Origin: Steroidobacter agaridevorans
GTDB taxonomy: Bacteria > Pseudomonadota > Gammaproteobacteria > Steroidobacterales > Steroidobacteraceae
Length of the DNA: 64,000 bases
NCBI RefSeq assembly: GCF_009932555.1
Contig: NZ_BLJO01000001.1
Location: 186,400-250,399 of the forward strand
Direction of reading: 5' to 3'
Shown here: piece after piece, positions 8,393-16,673 of the stretch
Position numbering within the stretch: the first letter of the stretch is position 1
How the letters are laid out: the number at the start of each line of letters is the position of its first letter
Made by a program: the position numbers and the translations under genes
Notes under the pieces: model-generated
The model's input: only the letters and a program-made list of their open reading frames with translations
The model's database searches: none
What the model was told of the DNA's origin: nothing

Positions 8393-9504
8393 ACGTCGCT
8401 ACCGCGAGCCCTGTCGCCAGACATGTTCATGTTCTGAGCGGGCTGCATTCCGGCGCGACCGCGGAGTTGCCCACCGAGGGCAAACTCGTGATCGGTTCCG
8501 AGCTCTCGGCCGGCGTGGTGCTGTGTGATCGCGGCGTCGCCAAGGCGCATTGCCAGATCAGCCTGGATCAGTTTGGCATGAGCTGCCGCGCGTTGGACGA
8601 GGTGATCACGATCGACGGGAAGCCGCTGCCGACGGGTGAGATCGCGGCCTTGCGCGACGGACAGATCATCGAATGCGGCCAGGCCGCCTTCAGCGTCGGA
8701 CCGGTGTCGACAGATTGGCAACGACTTCGGCAACGCCTGGCCACGCGCGGCAATGAACCCCACACGCTGCGTTCGCTGCGCAAAGTGAACCCCTATGTTT
8801 TGTTCGCCAGCTTGCTGGTGGGGCTGACCAGCGCGCTGAGCATTACCTACGCGGCACTCTCCGGCCCCGAGCTCGCGGATATGCCCTCCAAGGTGGATGC
8901 GGCGCGACGTTGGCTGACCACGATCGCGCCCCAGGGCAGCGAATTGGAAATCGGCGTCGATCAACGCAATGGCCGCGACCTGCTGCTCTCAGGCTACGTG
9001 TCTCACAACGATCACCGCATCAAGTTGACCGGCGATGCCGCGGCGTCGCCGTATCGGCCGCGTGTCGAAGTATTCGCGGCCACCGAGATGCTGGACGCGA
9101 TGTCACGAATGGCGTCCCTCGCTCAAGTTGCATGCGAGCCTCAATATCGGGGCGGCGGGCAGCTCGCCTGCACCCAGATGCTGCCCTCGGAGCAGGACGC
9201 AACGCGCCTGCGCATGCTCGCCAAGGACGTGCCTGGTCTGCGCACTCTGGATCTCAAATGGCTGCCGCCAATGCCAGCCTCGAACCCGACCCCCAGGCTG
9301 CAGCCAACTCAGATCACACAACGCTTCGCCATTCTCATGTGGCGCCAGCAGCGTTATCTGGTCAACGAGCAGGGCAAGCGCTATCGCGAAGGCGACGAAT
9401 TCGACGGTTTCAACATCAAGCGCATCGAGCTGGATCGTGTGGTGTTCGCCCGCGACGGAAACGACTACGAATTCTTTGTCGCCGCCTTGGGCAAACGCTC
9501 ATGA
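8389..9504 (+). CDS. sctD: Type III secretion inner-membrane ring protein SctD
   Basis: 371 residues with YscD/HrpQ/PrgH-type architecture. The cytoplasmic FHA-like domain is in the first 105 residues (HVLSGLHSGATAELP, LVIGSELSAGVVL, DGQIIECGQAAFSVG). One membrane helix follows at about 134-156 (YVLFASLLVGLTSALSITYAAL), then a periplasmic part with BON-like ring-building repeats. It forms the outer of the two inner-membrane rings around the export gate and normally contacts the secretin SctC, for which no gene is seen here. It is translationally coupled upstream (ATGA at 8389) and downstream (ATGA at 9501). The FHA-like fold is usually degenerate in this family, so phosphothreonine binding cannot be assumed. 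Confidence 0.85.
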   Translation: MNVATASPVARHVHVLSGLHSGATAELPTEGKLVIGSELSAGVVLCDRGVAKAHCQISLDQFGMSCRALDEVITIDGKPLPTGEIAALRDGQIIECGQAAFSVGPVSTDWQRLRQRLATRGNEPHTLRSLRKVNPYVLFASLLVGLTSALSITYAALSGPELADMPSKVDAARRWLTTIAPQGSELEIGVDQRNGRDLLLSGYVSHNDHRIKLTGDAAASPYRPRVEVFAATEMLDAMSRMASLAQVACEPQYRGGGQLACTQMLPSEQDATRLRMLAKDVPGLRTLDLKWLPPMPASNPTPRLQPTQITQRFAILMWRQQRYLVNEQGKRYREGDEFDGFNIKRIELDRVVFARDGNDYEFFVAALGKRS

Positions 9505-9749
9505 CTGTCGTCAAACCGAACGATCCAGACACCTATGGCGAGCTCGCTCGTCGTTTGCGCGACGACGCGAACGACAGCGTGCTCAGCGAATATCGCAGCA
9601 GTTTCGAGCAGGCACGCGACAGTGCTCGACAGCGTCTGCACGAGCCTCTGCCGGCCGATGAGTTCCGATCGCAGCAGGCGCTTGCGCAATGTACCGACCT
9701 CTCGATCGAGGTATTGAACGCAGTGCATGCCACGCTGCGCGAAGGTTGA
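9501..9749 (+). CDS. Small helical protein, YscE-like needle co-chaperone candidate
   Basis: 82 residues, almost entirely helical and charged (YGELARRLRDDANDSV, QARDSARQRL, AQCTDLSIEVLNAVHATL). The ATG at 9501 overlaps the sctD stop as ATGA. In Ysc/Psc systems a small YscE gene sits between yscD and the needle gene, and its product pairs with YscG to cap the needle subunit before export. Position, size and composition fit that role. The sequence itself is too short and divergent to assign by eye, so the call rests mainly on gene order. Confidence 0.6.
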   Translation: MTVVKPNDPDTYGELARRLRDDANDSVLSEYRSSFEQARDSARQRLHEPLPADEFRSQQALAQCTDLSIEVLNAVHATLREG

Positions 9750-9797
9750 TAGTTGGATTGCCCAAGTTGACGGGCCTAGTGTAACCAGGAGACGACG

Positions 9798-10016
9798 ATG
9801 ACAATTTCCCTGAACGGATTGGCGAATACAGTCGGTGGCGCCGAGAGTGCAGCTTCGAGCGCGGTGAACGGCCTTGGTCCCAACTCCACTGCCGCGGAGC
9901 TGACACAGGCGAGCTTGAAAATGAACCAGTATCAAATCGTCTCGACCGCGGTGTCGGCGATCATCAAGGCGGACTCGGAAGCCAAGTCGGCCCCGGCTCG
10001 CGCGATCTCGCGCTAA
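9798..10016 (+). CDS. sctF: Type III secretion needle protein SctF
   Basis: 72 residues, the size of YscF/PrgI/MxiH needle subunits. It has an N-terminal flexible stretch (LNGLANTVGGAESAASSAV), a central turn region (GPNSTAAELTQASLKM) and a C-terminal helix (NQYQIVSTAVSAIIKADSEAKS), matching the helix-turn-helix needle hairpin. A clear AGGAGA precedes the ATG. It is flanked by the YscE-like and YscG-like genes, exactly as in ysc operons. The product should polymerise into the extracellular needle. The usual PxxP turn is not obvious, so some divergence from well-studied needles is visible. Confidence 0.75.
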   Translation: MTISLNGLANTVGGAESAASSAVNGLGPNSTAAELTQASLKMNQYQIVSTAVSAIIKADSEAKSAPARAISR

Positions 10017-10043
10017 GCCTCGCTCTTTTTCAGGAGAGCATTC

Positions 10044-10541
10044 ATGTCGCAGCAAGGTGTTCCGAGCATCGGCGTTCCCACCCGGCGCATCAAAGCGCCG
10101 GATCCGCTCTTGCTCGAGCGCCTTGCTGAGACAGGCTTTCTCGCCACCGAATTTGGCATGCACGATCGAGCCGAACAGATCTTCACGTGCCTCGAACAGT
10201 TGCGCCCGGGCAAGGCTTCGCCGCGCATCGCGCTCGCGATGGTGCACGCCCGTCGCGGCTCGATCGAACAAGCGATCGTCGAGATCAATGCGCTGCTCGA
10301 GACGCACCCGGATTGCGAAGTCGCCCGGGCCGTGCTGGGCACGATGCTGGTCCACGCCGGCAAACCGGGCGCGCTGGAGCTGTTTGAGAAGATCATCGCG
10401 GACGGCACCGATGCCGGAGCGATCAGCATCGCCACCTGTTGTATCGAGCAAGCTCGCGAGCAGCACGGCGCGTCCCAATACGCGCCCGCGGAGCCGTCGA
10501 GCTCGTTTGCCTATCATCGTCATTACAACGTCAGTCCGTGA
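10044..10541 (+). CDS. TPR-type needle chaperone, YscG/HrpB1-like
   Basis: 165 residues consisting mainly of TPR helices: LLLERLAETGFLATEFGMHDRAEQIFTCLEQLRPGK, ALAMVHARRGSIEQAIVEINALLETHPDCEVAR (given here in pieces of the two repeats), then GKPGALELFEKIIAD. YscG and HrpB1 are TPR-like proteins of similar length encoded directly after the needle gene. They keep the needle subunit soluble in the cytoplasm with YscE. GGAGA lies 8 bases upstream of the ATG. The last 30 residues (SQYAPAEPSSSFAYHRHY) form a non-TPR tail of unknown role. Confidence 0.65.
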   Translation: MSQQGVPSIGVPTRRIKAPDPLLLERLAETGFLATEFGMHDRAEQIFTCLEQLRPGKASPRIALAMVHARRGSIEQAIVEINALLETHPDCEVARAVLGTMLVHAGKPGALELFEKIIADGTDAGAISIATCCIEQAREQHGASQYAPAEPSSSFAYHRHYNVSP

Positions 10542-10557
10542 TATCGGAGATTTCCAC

Positions 10558-10944
10558 GTGAGCACGACCGTCGTCCTGCCCGAGTTGGCGTTTGCCCCGC
10601 AAAACACTCCCAATCACATGCAGCCTTCGGCTCAGTCGGTGGCGCGCTTCGAGCAGCTCATGTTCGCGCCGAACGGCAACGCCGCGGCCAGTGCGACGCC
10701 CGGTGCGCTGACGCTGGGCGGCGTCGGCGACAATCGATTGCAAGTGCACCTGCAACGACTGTCGGACCGCTGGGAAGCCGGCCAGAGCGCCGTGAACCGC
10801 CTGGCGAGTCGCAACGATGTCAGCGCCAAGGATCTGATCGTGACTCAGATGCAAATGATCAACTGCGCGCTGGACGTGGAAGTCTCGTCGAAGTGCGCGT
10901 CGGTCTTCGAGAACGGCGTGCAGACGCTGACACAGCGTGCATGA
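10558..10944 (+). CDS. sctI: Type III secretion inner rod protein SctI
   Basis: 128 residues from a GTG at 10558 with CGGAG 8 bases upstream; a longer open frame upstream overlaps the chaperone gene and is not coding-like. The protein has an unstructured N-terminal half and a conserved C-terminal helical part (LSDRWEAGQSAVNRL, SAKDLIVTQMQMINCALDVEVSSKC, FENGVQTL). The pattern of a Q-M-Q-containing helix at the C-terminus is typical of YscI/PrgJ rod proteins, which connect the export gate to the needle. It lies directly before sctJ, as in other Ysc-type operons, and its stop overlaps the sctJ start. Confidence 0.75.
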   Translation: MSTTVVLPELAFAPQNTPNHMQPSAQSVARFEQLMFAPNGNAAASATPGALTLGGVGDNRLQVHLQRLSDRWEAGQSAVNRLASRNDVSAKDLIVTQMQMINCALDVEVSSKCASVFENGVQTLTQRA

Positions 10945-11783
10945 GCAACCCGTTTTCTGGTCGCGCCGGCGGCGTCATTCGGACGCTCGCGCTACTGCTG
11001 TCGATCTGCGCCCTGGCCGGTTGCAAAGAGGCAGTCTATTCGCAGCTCACTGAAAGCGAAGCCAACGACGTCCTGGTCACGCTGCTGCGTGGTGGCGTCG
11101 AGGCGGAGAAGCGCCCCACTGACGATAAGCAATTCAGCGTCTACGTTCGCGAAGCCGATGTCGCGACCGCGATCGAGCTGCTGCGCGCGGACGCTCTGCC
11201 CGCGCAACGCTACTCGAGCCTCGGCGAGGTGTTCGAGCGCAACGGCCTCATCTCTTCCCCAACCGAAGAGCGCATGCGCTACATCCACGGTTTGCAACAA
11301 GAGCTGTCGCATACGCTGTCCGAGATCGATGGCGTCGTCGTCGCACGCGTGCACATCGTCGTACCGGCTCGGGATGCGCTCGATACGACTGTAAAGCCCT
11401 CCTCCGCCTCGGTCTTCGTCAAACACCGCCCCGATTTGAACATGCAACTGTTCGTGCCAGCCGTGAAGGACCTGGTGGTACGAAGTATCGAAGGGCTCGG
11501 CCCAGACAACGTCTCGGTGAGCCTGTTCCCGGCCCGTGGCGCGGCGACAGCAGGCACGCAAATCCCGCTCACGAAGTTCTTCGGTGCAACCGTTGCCTCG
11601 TCGAGCACGACCGCGCTGTGGATCCTGCTTGCGGTTCCCTGGCTGCTGGTTGCCGCGACGCTGGTGATGCTGCTGCATGCTTCCGCCGTGGGCTCAGGTT
11701 TCGCACGGCTGCTTGGAGCTCGCAAGATCCGTGCGTCGCGAGACGAGGCTCCGGCCGGCAGGGAGGATCGCCGTGCGGCCTGA
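10941..11783 (+). CDS. sctJ: Type III secretion inner-ring lipoprotein SctJ
   Basis: 280 residues from the ATG at 10941 (ATGA overlap with sctI). The N-terminus is a lipoprotein signal ending in the lipobox LAGC, with acylated Cys28. The YscJ/FliF ring-building domain follows (YSQLTESEANDVLVTLLRGGVEAEK, then RYIHGLQQELSHTLSEIDGVVVARVHIVVP, both split across the two modules). A C-terminal membrane helix is visible (LWILLAVPWLLVAATLVMLL). Together with SctD it forms the concentric inner-membrane rings. Length and features are standard for the family. Confidence 0.95.
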   Translation: MSNPFSGRAGGVIRTLALLLSICALAGCKEAVYSQLTESEANDVLVTLLRGGVEAEKRPTDDKQFSVYVREADVATAIELLRADALPAQRYSSLGEVFERNGLISSPTEERMRYIHGLQQELSHTLSEIDGVVVARVHIVVPARDALDTTVKPSSASVFVKHRPDLNMQLFVPAVKDLVVRSIEGLGPDNVSVSLFPARGAATAGTQIPLTKFFGATVASSSTTALWILLAVPWLLVAATLVMLLHASAVGSGFARLLGARKIRASRDEAPAGREDRRAA

Positions 11784-12480
11784 GAAGAACAGCGAGGCGC
11801 TGTGGGCCGCGATCACTCGCTTCAATCTGTTTCCAGGTGAATACTGGCACGACAGCTGGCGTGAGGAATTGACCGCGCGCATCGGCCCGGGAGATCCGGA
11901 CTCGAGCTCGCAACCATTGTGGGTACGCGCGTTGTCGACAACGATTCTGCGTGAGCTGCGACTTCACGATCGCTTCGACTTCGAGTTCACGGATCGACTC
12001 AAGCGCCTGGTACTGCTGGATGCGACGACGCTGCACCGCTTGTGCCTCGCCCTGGTCGGCTTGCTCGTCCGCAACCATCTGCGCCTGCTCGTCAGTCGCG
12101 ACGACGCGAACCTCATCCAACGTTGCCTTGGGCCCGATATTCACCGGCTGGTGCTCGAATGGCGCGAGCCAGTGCCGATCGCAGCCTCGCCGCTTTCCTG
12201 GTCCGCCGACTGGCGCTCGATCTGGTCCGACAGCGACGCGTGGGCACGCCGTGGCGTCGCGACGCTCTATTCTGCCCTCCCCATCGACATGCCCGCCCTG
12301 CACGGCCGTTTGCGGTTGAAGTTTCCATCTCAGTGGCCAGCGGCCAGCTTCAGCCTAACCAACGAGCCCGAGCACCGGCAGCTCAACGGCGACGTGTGCT
12401 TGAAAGTTCTCTCCCTGATCGCGCCGAGCTGGTCGTGGTTGTTTCTGCATGACGACGCAGTCGCGGAGGTCGCCGCGTGA
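11773..12480 (+). CDS. sctK: Type III secretion sorting-platform protein SctK
   Basis: 235 residues from a GTG at 11773, with GGGAGG at 11761-11766; it overlaps the end of sctJ by 11 bases. The sequence is weakly conserved, as usual for YscK/HrpD-type proteins: an N-terminal FNLFPGEYWHDSW, a central LDATTLHRLCLALVGLLVRN and a C-terminal LIAPSWSWLFLHD. SctK links the SctQ pods of the sorting platform to the SctD ring. The assignment depends on its place between sctJ and sctL and on the length. Confidence 0.7.
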   Translation: MRPEKNSEALWAAITRFNLFPGEYWHDSWREELTARIGPGDPDSSSQPLWVRALSTTILRELRLHDRFDFEFTDRLKRLVLLDATTLHRLCLALVGLLVRNHLRLLVSRDDANLIQRCLGPDIHRLVLEWREPVPIAASPLSWSADWRSIWSDSDAWARRGVATLYSALPIDMPALHGRLRLKFPSQWPAASFSLTNEPEHRQLNGDVCLKVLSLIAPSWSWLFLHDDAVAEVAA

Positions 12481-13124
12481 CAGCGCTGCTCTCCATCGAT
12501 CGGGCTTCGCTCGCGGCCGGACGCGACGTGGTCATCAAAGCTGACGAGTTCGCCACGCTCGTAGAAGCGCGCGAAACACTTCGGCTGGCCAGACGTGCCG
12601 CCGAACAGATGCGCGCCACTGTCGACGCGGAGATCGAACAAGCACGTGCTCGTGGTTATGAAGCAGGACTGCGGGAGGCGCGCGCCGAACTGTCCACGCA
12701 AATCGCCGAAACCAAGGCCCAGCTCGAACATGCGTTCGTCTCTCTCGAAGGTCGCATCGTACAGACCGTGCTCAAGGCCGTGCAGCAGATCCTCGGGCAC
12801 ACCAACGATCGAGCGCTGCTCGAACCGTTGATACGGCGCGTTCTCGGGCAATCCAACAGCACGACTCCGATGCGTTTGCGAGTCAGCGCAGAACAGTTCG
12901 ACGCGGCGAACGACGCTGTCGCCTCGTTGCTGAAGGAATTTCCTCAAGTCGAATGGATCGACGTCGCCAAGGATCCAAACGCCACGCGCGGGACGTGTGT
13001 GCTCGAAACCGAATTCGGCGTGATCGATGGCAGCATCGACACGCAACTCGCAGCCCTGCGCCGGGGCCTTCTCAACGCCTTCGTCGGCAAACGGCTCGCC
13101 AGCGACTTGCGTGCTCCGGACTGA
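12477..13124 (+). CDS. sctL: Type III secretion ATPase stator SctL
   Basis: 215 residues starting at a GTGA overlap with sctK. It has the HrpE/YscL/FliH arrangement: an N-terminal segment, a long charged helix (AAEQMRATVDAEIEQARARGYEAG and following), then a globular C-terminal domain (QTVLKAVQQILGH, LLEPLIRRVLGQ, GTCVLETEFGVIDGSIDTQL). The last motif is highly typical of the family. SctL dimers hold the ATPase SctN and connect it to SctQ. Confidence 0.88.
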   Translation: MTALLSIDRASLAAGRDVVIKADEFATLVEARETLRLARRAAEQMRATVDAEIEQARARGYEAGLREARAELSTQIAETKAQLEHAFVSLEGRIVQTVLKAVQQILGHTNDRALLEPLIRRVLGQSNSTTPMRLRVSAEQFDAANDAVASLLKEFPQVEWIDVAKDPNATRGTCVLETEFGVIDGSIDTQLAALRRGLLNAFVGKRLASDLRAPD

Positions 13125-13128
13125 CGTC

Positions 13129-14460
13129 GTGCGCATCCAGCAACAGCGCCCCAACTATCTCGCCGACGCGCTCGACGACGCGCTGCTCGATGTCGCGCCT
13201 GTGGAATCTCGCGGACGAGTGCTCGAAGCGCTGGGGACTGTCGTCAAAGCAACCGGCGTGCAGGCTCGCATCGGCGATCTGTGCGAGCTGCGATCGCAAG
13301 ACAGCAGCTGGCGCATGCATGCCAGAGTCATTGGCGTGCAGCGACACACTACGCTGTTGATGCCCTTTGGCGAGCTCGAAGGCATTGGCGTCCAAACCGA
13401 GGTCGTCCACTGCGGAACCGCACCGAGCATCCGTGTGGGCAACTCGCTGCTGGGCCGAGTCGTCGACGGATTCGGACAGCCCATGGATGGCATGGGTCCC
13501 TTGAAAGACACGCAAGAATTCCCGGTCCACAACCGACCGCCGAACGCGCTCGACCGCAAACGAATCCAACGTTCCCTGCAGACCGGCGTCCGCGCCATCG
13601 ACGCTGTGCTCACTTGCGGCGAAGGTCAGCGCATGGGCGTCTTCGCGCCCGCCGGTGCTGGCAAGAGCACGTTGCTGGGGATGATCGCGCAAGGGACGGC
13701 CGCCGATGTGACAGTCGTCGGACTGATCGGCGAACGCGGCCGCGAAGTGCGGGAATTCATCGACATCGTGCTTGCTCCAGGACGTGCGGCGAACACGGTC
13801 GTCGTCGTGGCAACCTCTGACCGTCCCGCTGGCGAGCGCGTCGAGGCTGCGAACGTCGCGACGGCGATCGCCGAGTACTTCCGGCAGCAGAACCGCTCCG
13901 TTCTGCTCCTCATCGATTCAGTAACGCGCTACGCGCGAGCATTACGAGAGATCGGCTTGGCTGCGGGCGAGCCGCCGACTCGCCGCGGTTACCCGCCCTC
14001 AGTTTTCTCAGCGCTGCCAACTTTGGTGGAACGCGCAGGACAAAGTGCCAACGGCGCGATTACAGCGTTTTACACGGTCCTGGTCGACGACGAAGAAGGC
14101 GATCCGATTGGAGAAGAACTGCGCGCCCTGCTCGACGGACACGTCGTGCTGTCGCGCGAGTTGGCAGCCGCGGATCACTATCCCGCCATCGATGTCGCCG
14201 CGAGCCGGAGCCGAGTCATGAGTCATGTGACAACAAAGGAACATCGCAAGGCGGCCGGTGAGTTGCGAGAACTACTGGCAAAGCACGCGGACATTCAGGT
14301 TCTGCTGCAGATCGGCGAGTACCAGGCCGGAGCGGATGCCCTCGCCGACAAGGCCATTCGCTGCAAGCCAAACATCACCAAGCTCCTGCGGCAACAAGTC
14401 GGGGAGCGCATGTCCCTGTCTGAAACCATCGCGCTGTTGAGGCGCGCCGCGGAGTCGTGA
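13129..14460 (+). CDS. sctN: Type III secretion ATPase SctN
   Basis: 443 residues from the GTG at 13129, four bases after sctL; another GTG at 13111 is possible. It belongs to the FliI/YscN/HrcN family: Walker A APAGAGKST with K179, catalytic-loop region GERGREVREFI, Walker B SVLLLIDSVTRYARA and VERAGQ, with the usual GYPPSVFSALP segment. It forms the hexameric cytoplasmic ATPase that strips chaperones and helps unfold substrates. The N-terminus is slightly longer than typical before RGRVLEALG. All key nucleotide-binding residues are present. Confidence 0.95.
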   Translation: MRIQQQRPNYLADALDDALLDVAPVESRGRVLEALGTVVKATGVQARIGDLCELRSQDSSWRMHARVIGVQRHTTLLMPFGELEGIGVQTEVVHCGTAPSIRVGNSLLGRVVDGFGQPMDGMGPLKDTQEFPVHNRPPNALDRKRIQRSLQTGVRAIDAVLTCGEGQRMGVFAPAGAGKSTLLGMIAQGTAADVTVVGLIGERGREVREFIDIVLAPGRAANTVVVVATSDRPAGERVEAANVATAIAEYFRQQNRSVLLLIDSVTRYARALREIGLAAGEPPTRRGYPPSVFSALPTLVERAGQSANGAITAFYTVLVDDEEGDPIGEELRALLDGHVVLSRELAAADHYPAIDVAASRSRVMSHVTTKEHRKAAGELRELLAKHADIQVLLQIGEYQAGADALADKAIRCKPNITKLLRQQVGERMSLSETIALLRRAAES

Positions 14461-14984
14461 TGCGCGCGAACGATATTCTGAAGCTGGCCCAGTTGCATCG
14501 CGTACGAGTGGCCCGCCTCGTCGCGCTCGAGAGCGATCTGCGGACCAAGATAACCGCGCTCCGGGAAGTCGAGGCTGAGGCGGCTGCATGCCAATCCGAA
14601 CTCGAGCAAGCGCATCGACAGCGCGAGTCGTGGGAAAATGAATGGCAATCGTGGTTGCGCACTCACGGCGTGCTGAGTCGAGGTGAAGAATACAATCGCT
14701 ATCACATCGCACTCACTGCTTGGGAACGCGACCTGCAGGAACAATTGGCCGAGATCCAGGTGCGTCAGCGAGCCGCGGGCGATGCGGTCGACGCTGCGCG
14801 GCGCGTCGTGCGCAAGGCCGAGGCGAGACTTGCCGCGCTCGATGAAAGAATTAGCCAGAGCCGGCGTTCGCTCCTCAGTACCCGGGATCTTCGCCGTCAA
14901 CGGGATGCAGCGGAGAGCGCGACAATCGCAGCCCAACAAGTTCGCGCCGCCTGGTCCTCCGTGCCCGCGAGCGACACCATATGA
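14460..14984 (+). CDS. sctO: Type III secretion central stalk protein SctO
   Basis: 174 residues, starting at an ATG that overlaps the sctN stop by one base (GTG at 14457 is an alternative). The sequence is almost continuous coiled coil (RVARLVALESDLRTKITALRE, EARLAALDERISQSRRS), matching YscO/FliJ, the stalk that inserts into the SctN hexamer and contacts the SctV ring. Primary sequence is poorly conserved in this family; position between sctN and sctP and the helical hairpin support the call. Confidence 0.8.
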   Translation: MRANDILKLAQLHRVRVARLVALESDLRTKITALREVEAEAAACQSELEQAHRQRESWENEWQSWLRTHGVLSRGEEYNRYHIALTAWERDLQEQLAEIQVRQRAAGDAVDAARRVVRKAEARLAALDERISQSRRSLLSTRDLRRQRDAAESATIAAQQVRAAWSSVPASDTI

Positions 14985-15577
14985 GCGCGCCCCCGGTCAA
15001 TTCGGCCAAGCCCGCCAACGACGCCCTCACACACTCCGCCGAGCGTCGCCATCCGCGAGAAGATGCGATCGCCCGCTTTCAACAAACATGGGAAAGCAGC
15101 AAGCCGAACACCACCGACGCCGAGCCCGCGCCTGTGAATCTTCATTGCAGAAGTCCGCGCGATTTCGAGGATCGTGACCTGCCCGCCGCGATGCCGACAG
15201 TCAGCGCAAGCAGCGGATCGCAGCCCTCCTCGTTTGTATTTGCCGAGCCCGCCGCGGCACATCAAGCCATCCCGACGCAGGCCCCCGATACCGCACGCCT
15301 GATCGAACAGGCGACCAGCGTGATGCTCGGACGCGCAACGCGAGCTGATGAGTGTCGTTTCGTCGTGTCGCTCGATCACGCGATAGCAGGCGGCGCGTCC
15401 GCGGAGTTCATTCGCGACGGCGCATTCCTGCACGTTCGGCTGCATACTCGCAATGACGCCGCGTATCGCACCATGTGGACACACCGGGCCGAGCTGGAGG
15501 AGCGTCTCGCCGCCAGCACGGGCCTGACCACCCGCATCGAAATCGTCGAGGTTCATGGCAATGGCGGCACAGTCTGA
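14981..15577 (+). CDS. sctP: Needle-length regulator SctP
   Basis: 198 residues beginning at an ATGA overlap with sctO. The N-terminal two thirds are Pro/Ala/Ser-rich and unstructured. The C-terminal part (VSLDHAIAGGASAEFIRDGAFLHVRLHTRN, ERLAASTGLTTRIEIVEVHG, quoted in pieces) is compact and resembles the substrate-switch domain of YscP/HrpP/FliK-like proteins. In ysc operons yscP lies between yscO and yscQ, as here. It would measure needle length and trigger the change to late substrates through SctU. The short length suggests a short needle if the ruler model holds. Confidence 0.7.
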   Translation: MSAPPVNSAKPANDALTHSAERRHPREDAIARFQQTWESSKPNTTDAEPAPVNLHCRSPRDFEDRDLPAAMPTVSASSGSQPSSFVFAEPAAAHQAIPTQAPDTARLIEQATSVMLGRATRADECRFVVSLDHAIAGGASAEFIRDGAFLHVRLHTRNDAAYRTMWTHRAELEERLAASTGLTTRIEIVEVHGNGGTV

Positions 15578-16667
15578 GCTGCTCGCCATACCTGAAGCCG
15601 AGGTGGCGGCCTTGACGCTCGAGACGGTCGATCCGGCGGTATTACCCGTGGTGCAGGGAATATTGCAGCGTCGCGGTCCATGCCTGCTGCGCATTCAGGG
15701 GCACGAGGTCCGCTTCGCGTGGGTGGATGTCCAACTGCGCGAGCATGCCATATCGATCTCACTCGCCTGCGGCGCTCATGACCTGCTCATCGGATTGGAC
15801 AGTCTCGCCGCCATCGATCCGCTGTTGATCGGCGAGCCGTTCCTGTTGCTACCTCCATCGCTGCGCACTCTCGTTGTACAGCGCGCGGTTGCATCGCTGC
15901 TTTCTACCGCACCACGCGCCGTCGCCGAATCCATGCAAGTTGCGAGCGTACAGTGGGCAGCCGCACCGAGCGAGCGTGAGTGGCCGGTGAAGCTCGGCTT
16001 TCGTCTGGAACGGGGCGAGCGCGGCTGTATCAGTCGCGGCGTGATACTTGCCCGCTCGGCGGCGGGGCTCGCGTGGTTCGATCTACAGTTGCCTACCCAG
16101 CCGACACGCCGCCAGTCAGACACGCAATCGCTGCCCATTCCAATCCGAATTGCTCTCGGACAAAGCCATCTGAAAACGACAGCGCTGCGCCACCTCTCGT
16201 CCGGCGACGTCGTGTGGGTGCAATCGGCACGACTGACTCGCGTGGGCGTGGACGTCGATTGTCGGATCGCCAGACACAGCGTTGCGCTCGCCACGGCTCG
16301 TCATCGGCAACTTCATATCAAACAGATCCACGGGCTCGCCATGCACCAGCAACCACCCGCGACGGACTCTCTTGCAGCGCCTGGACCCGTCGCCATCGAT
16401 ACCGGGCGCACGCCGACATCCCGAGATTTCGAAGTACCAGTGACCTTCGATCTCGGCGAGCTCGCGCTACCGCTCATTCAGATCGAGCGCCTGCAGCCGG
16501 GCACGCTGCTGCAGCTACCGCAAGACGTGAGCGACGCGACGATCCAACTGCGCGTCGGCGACAGCCTGGTGGCGCAGGGAGTACTCGTGGCGATCGGCAA
16601 GCGAATCGGCGTTCGAATCACACGCGTGTACCTGGAAGAGTCCGCACCGAGTCATGCCGCGACCTGA
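15555..16667 (+). CDS. sctQ: Type III secretion C-ring/sorting-platform protein SctQ
   Basis: 370 residues; the start at 15555 (or ATG at 15561) lies inside the end of sctP, overlapping by 23 bases. The C-terminal 75 residues form a clear SpoA (FliM/FliN) domain: VPVTFDLGELALPLIQIERLQPGTLLQL, IQLRVGDSLVAQGVLVAIGKRIGVRITRV (each quoted as part of the domain). The N-terminal region is divergent, as in YscQ/HrcQ. SctQ forms the cytoplasmic pods that receive substrate-chaperone complexes. An internal start producing a short C-terminal form, known in other SctQ genes, was not verified. Confidence 0.88.
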   Translation: MAMAAQSELLAIPEAEVAALTLETVDPAVLPVVQGILQRRGPCLLRIQGHEVRFAWVDVQLREHAISISLACGAHDLLIGLDSLAAIDPLLIGEPFLLLPPSLRTLVVQRAVASLLSTAPRAVAESMQVASVQWAAAPSEREWPVKLGFRLERGERGCISRGVILARSAAGLAWFDLQLPTQPTRRQSDTQSLPIPIRIALGQSHLKTTALRHLSSGDVVWVQSARLTRVGVDVDCRIARHSVALATARHRQLHIKQIHGLAMHQQPPATDSLAAPGPVAIDTGRTPTSRDFEVPVTFDLGELALPLIQIERLQPGTLLQLPQDVSDATIQLRVGDSLVAQGVLVAIGKRIGVRITRVYLEESAPSHAAT

Positions 16668-16673
16668 GCCAAT

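Noticed and set aside
13027..13128. Earlier ATG start for sctN
   Set aside because: It would overlap about 100 bases of sctL and add residues that do not resemble SctN N-termini; GTG at 13129 fits better.
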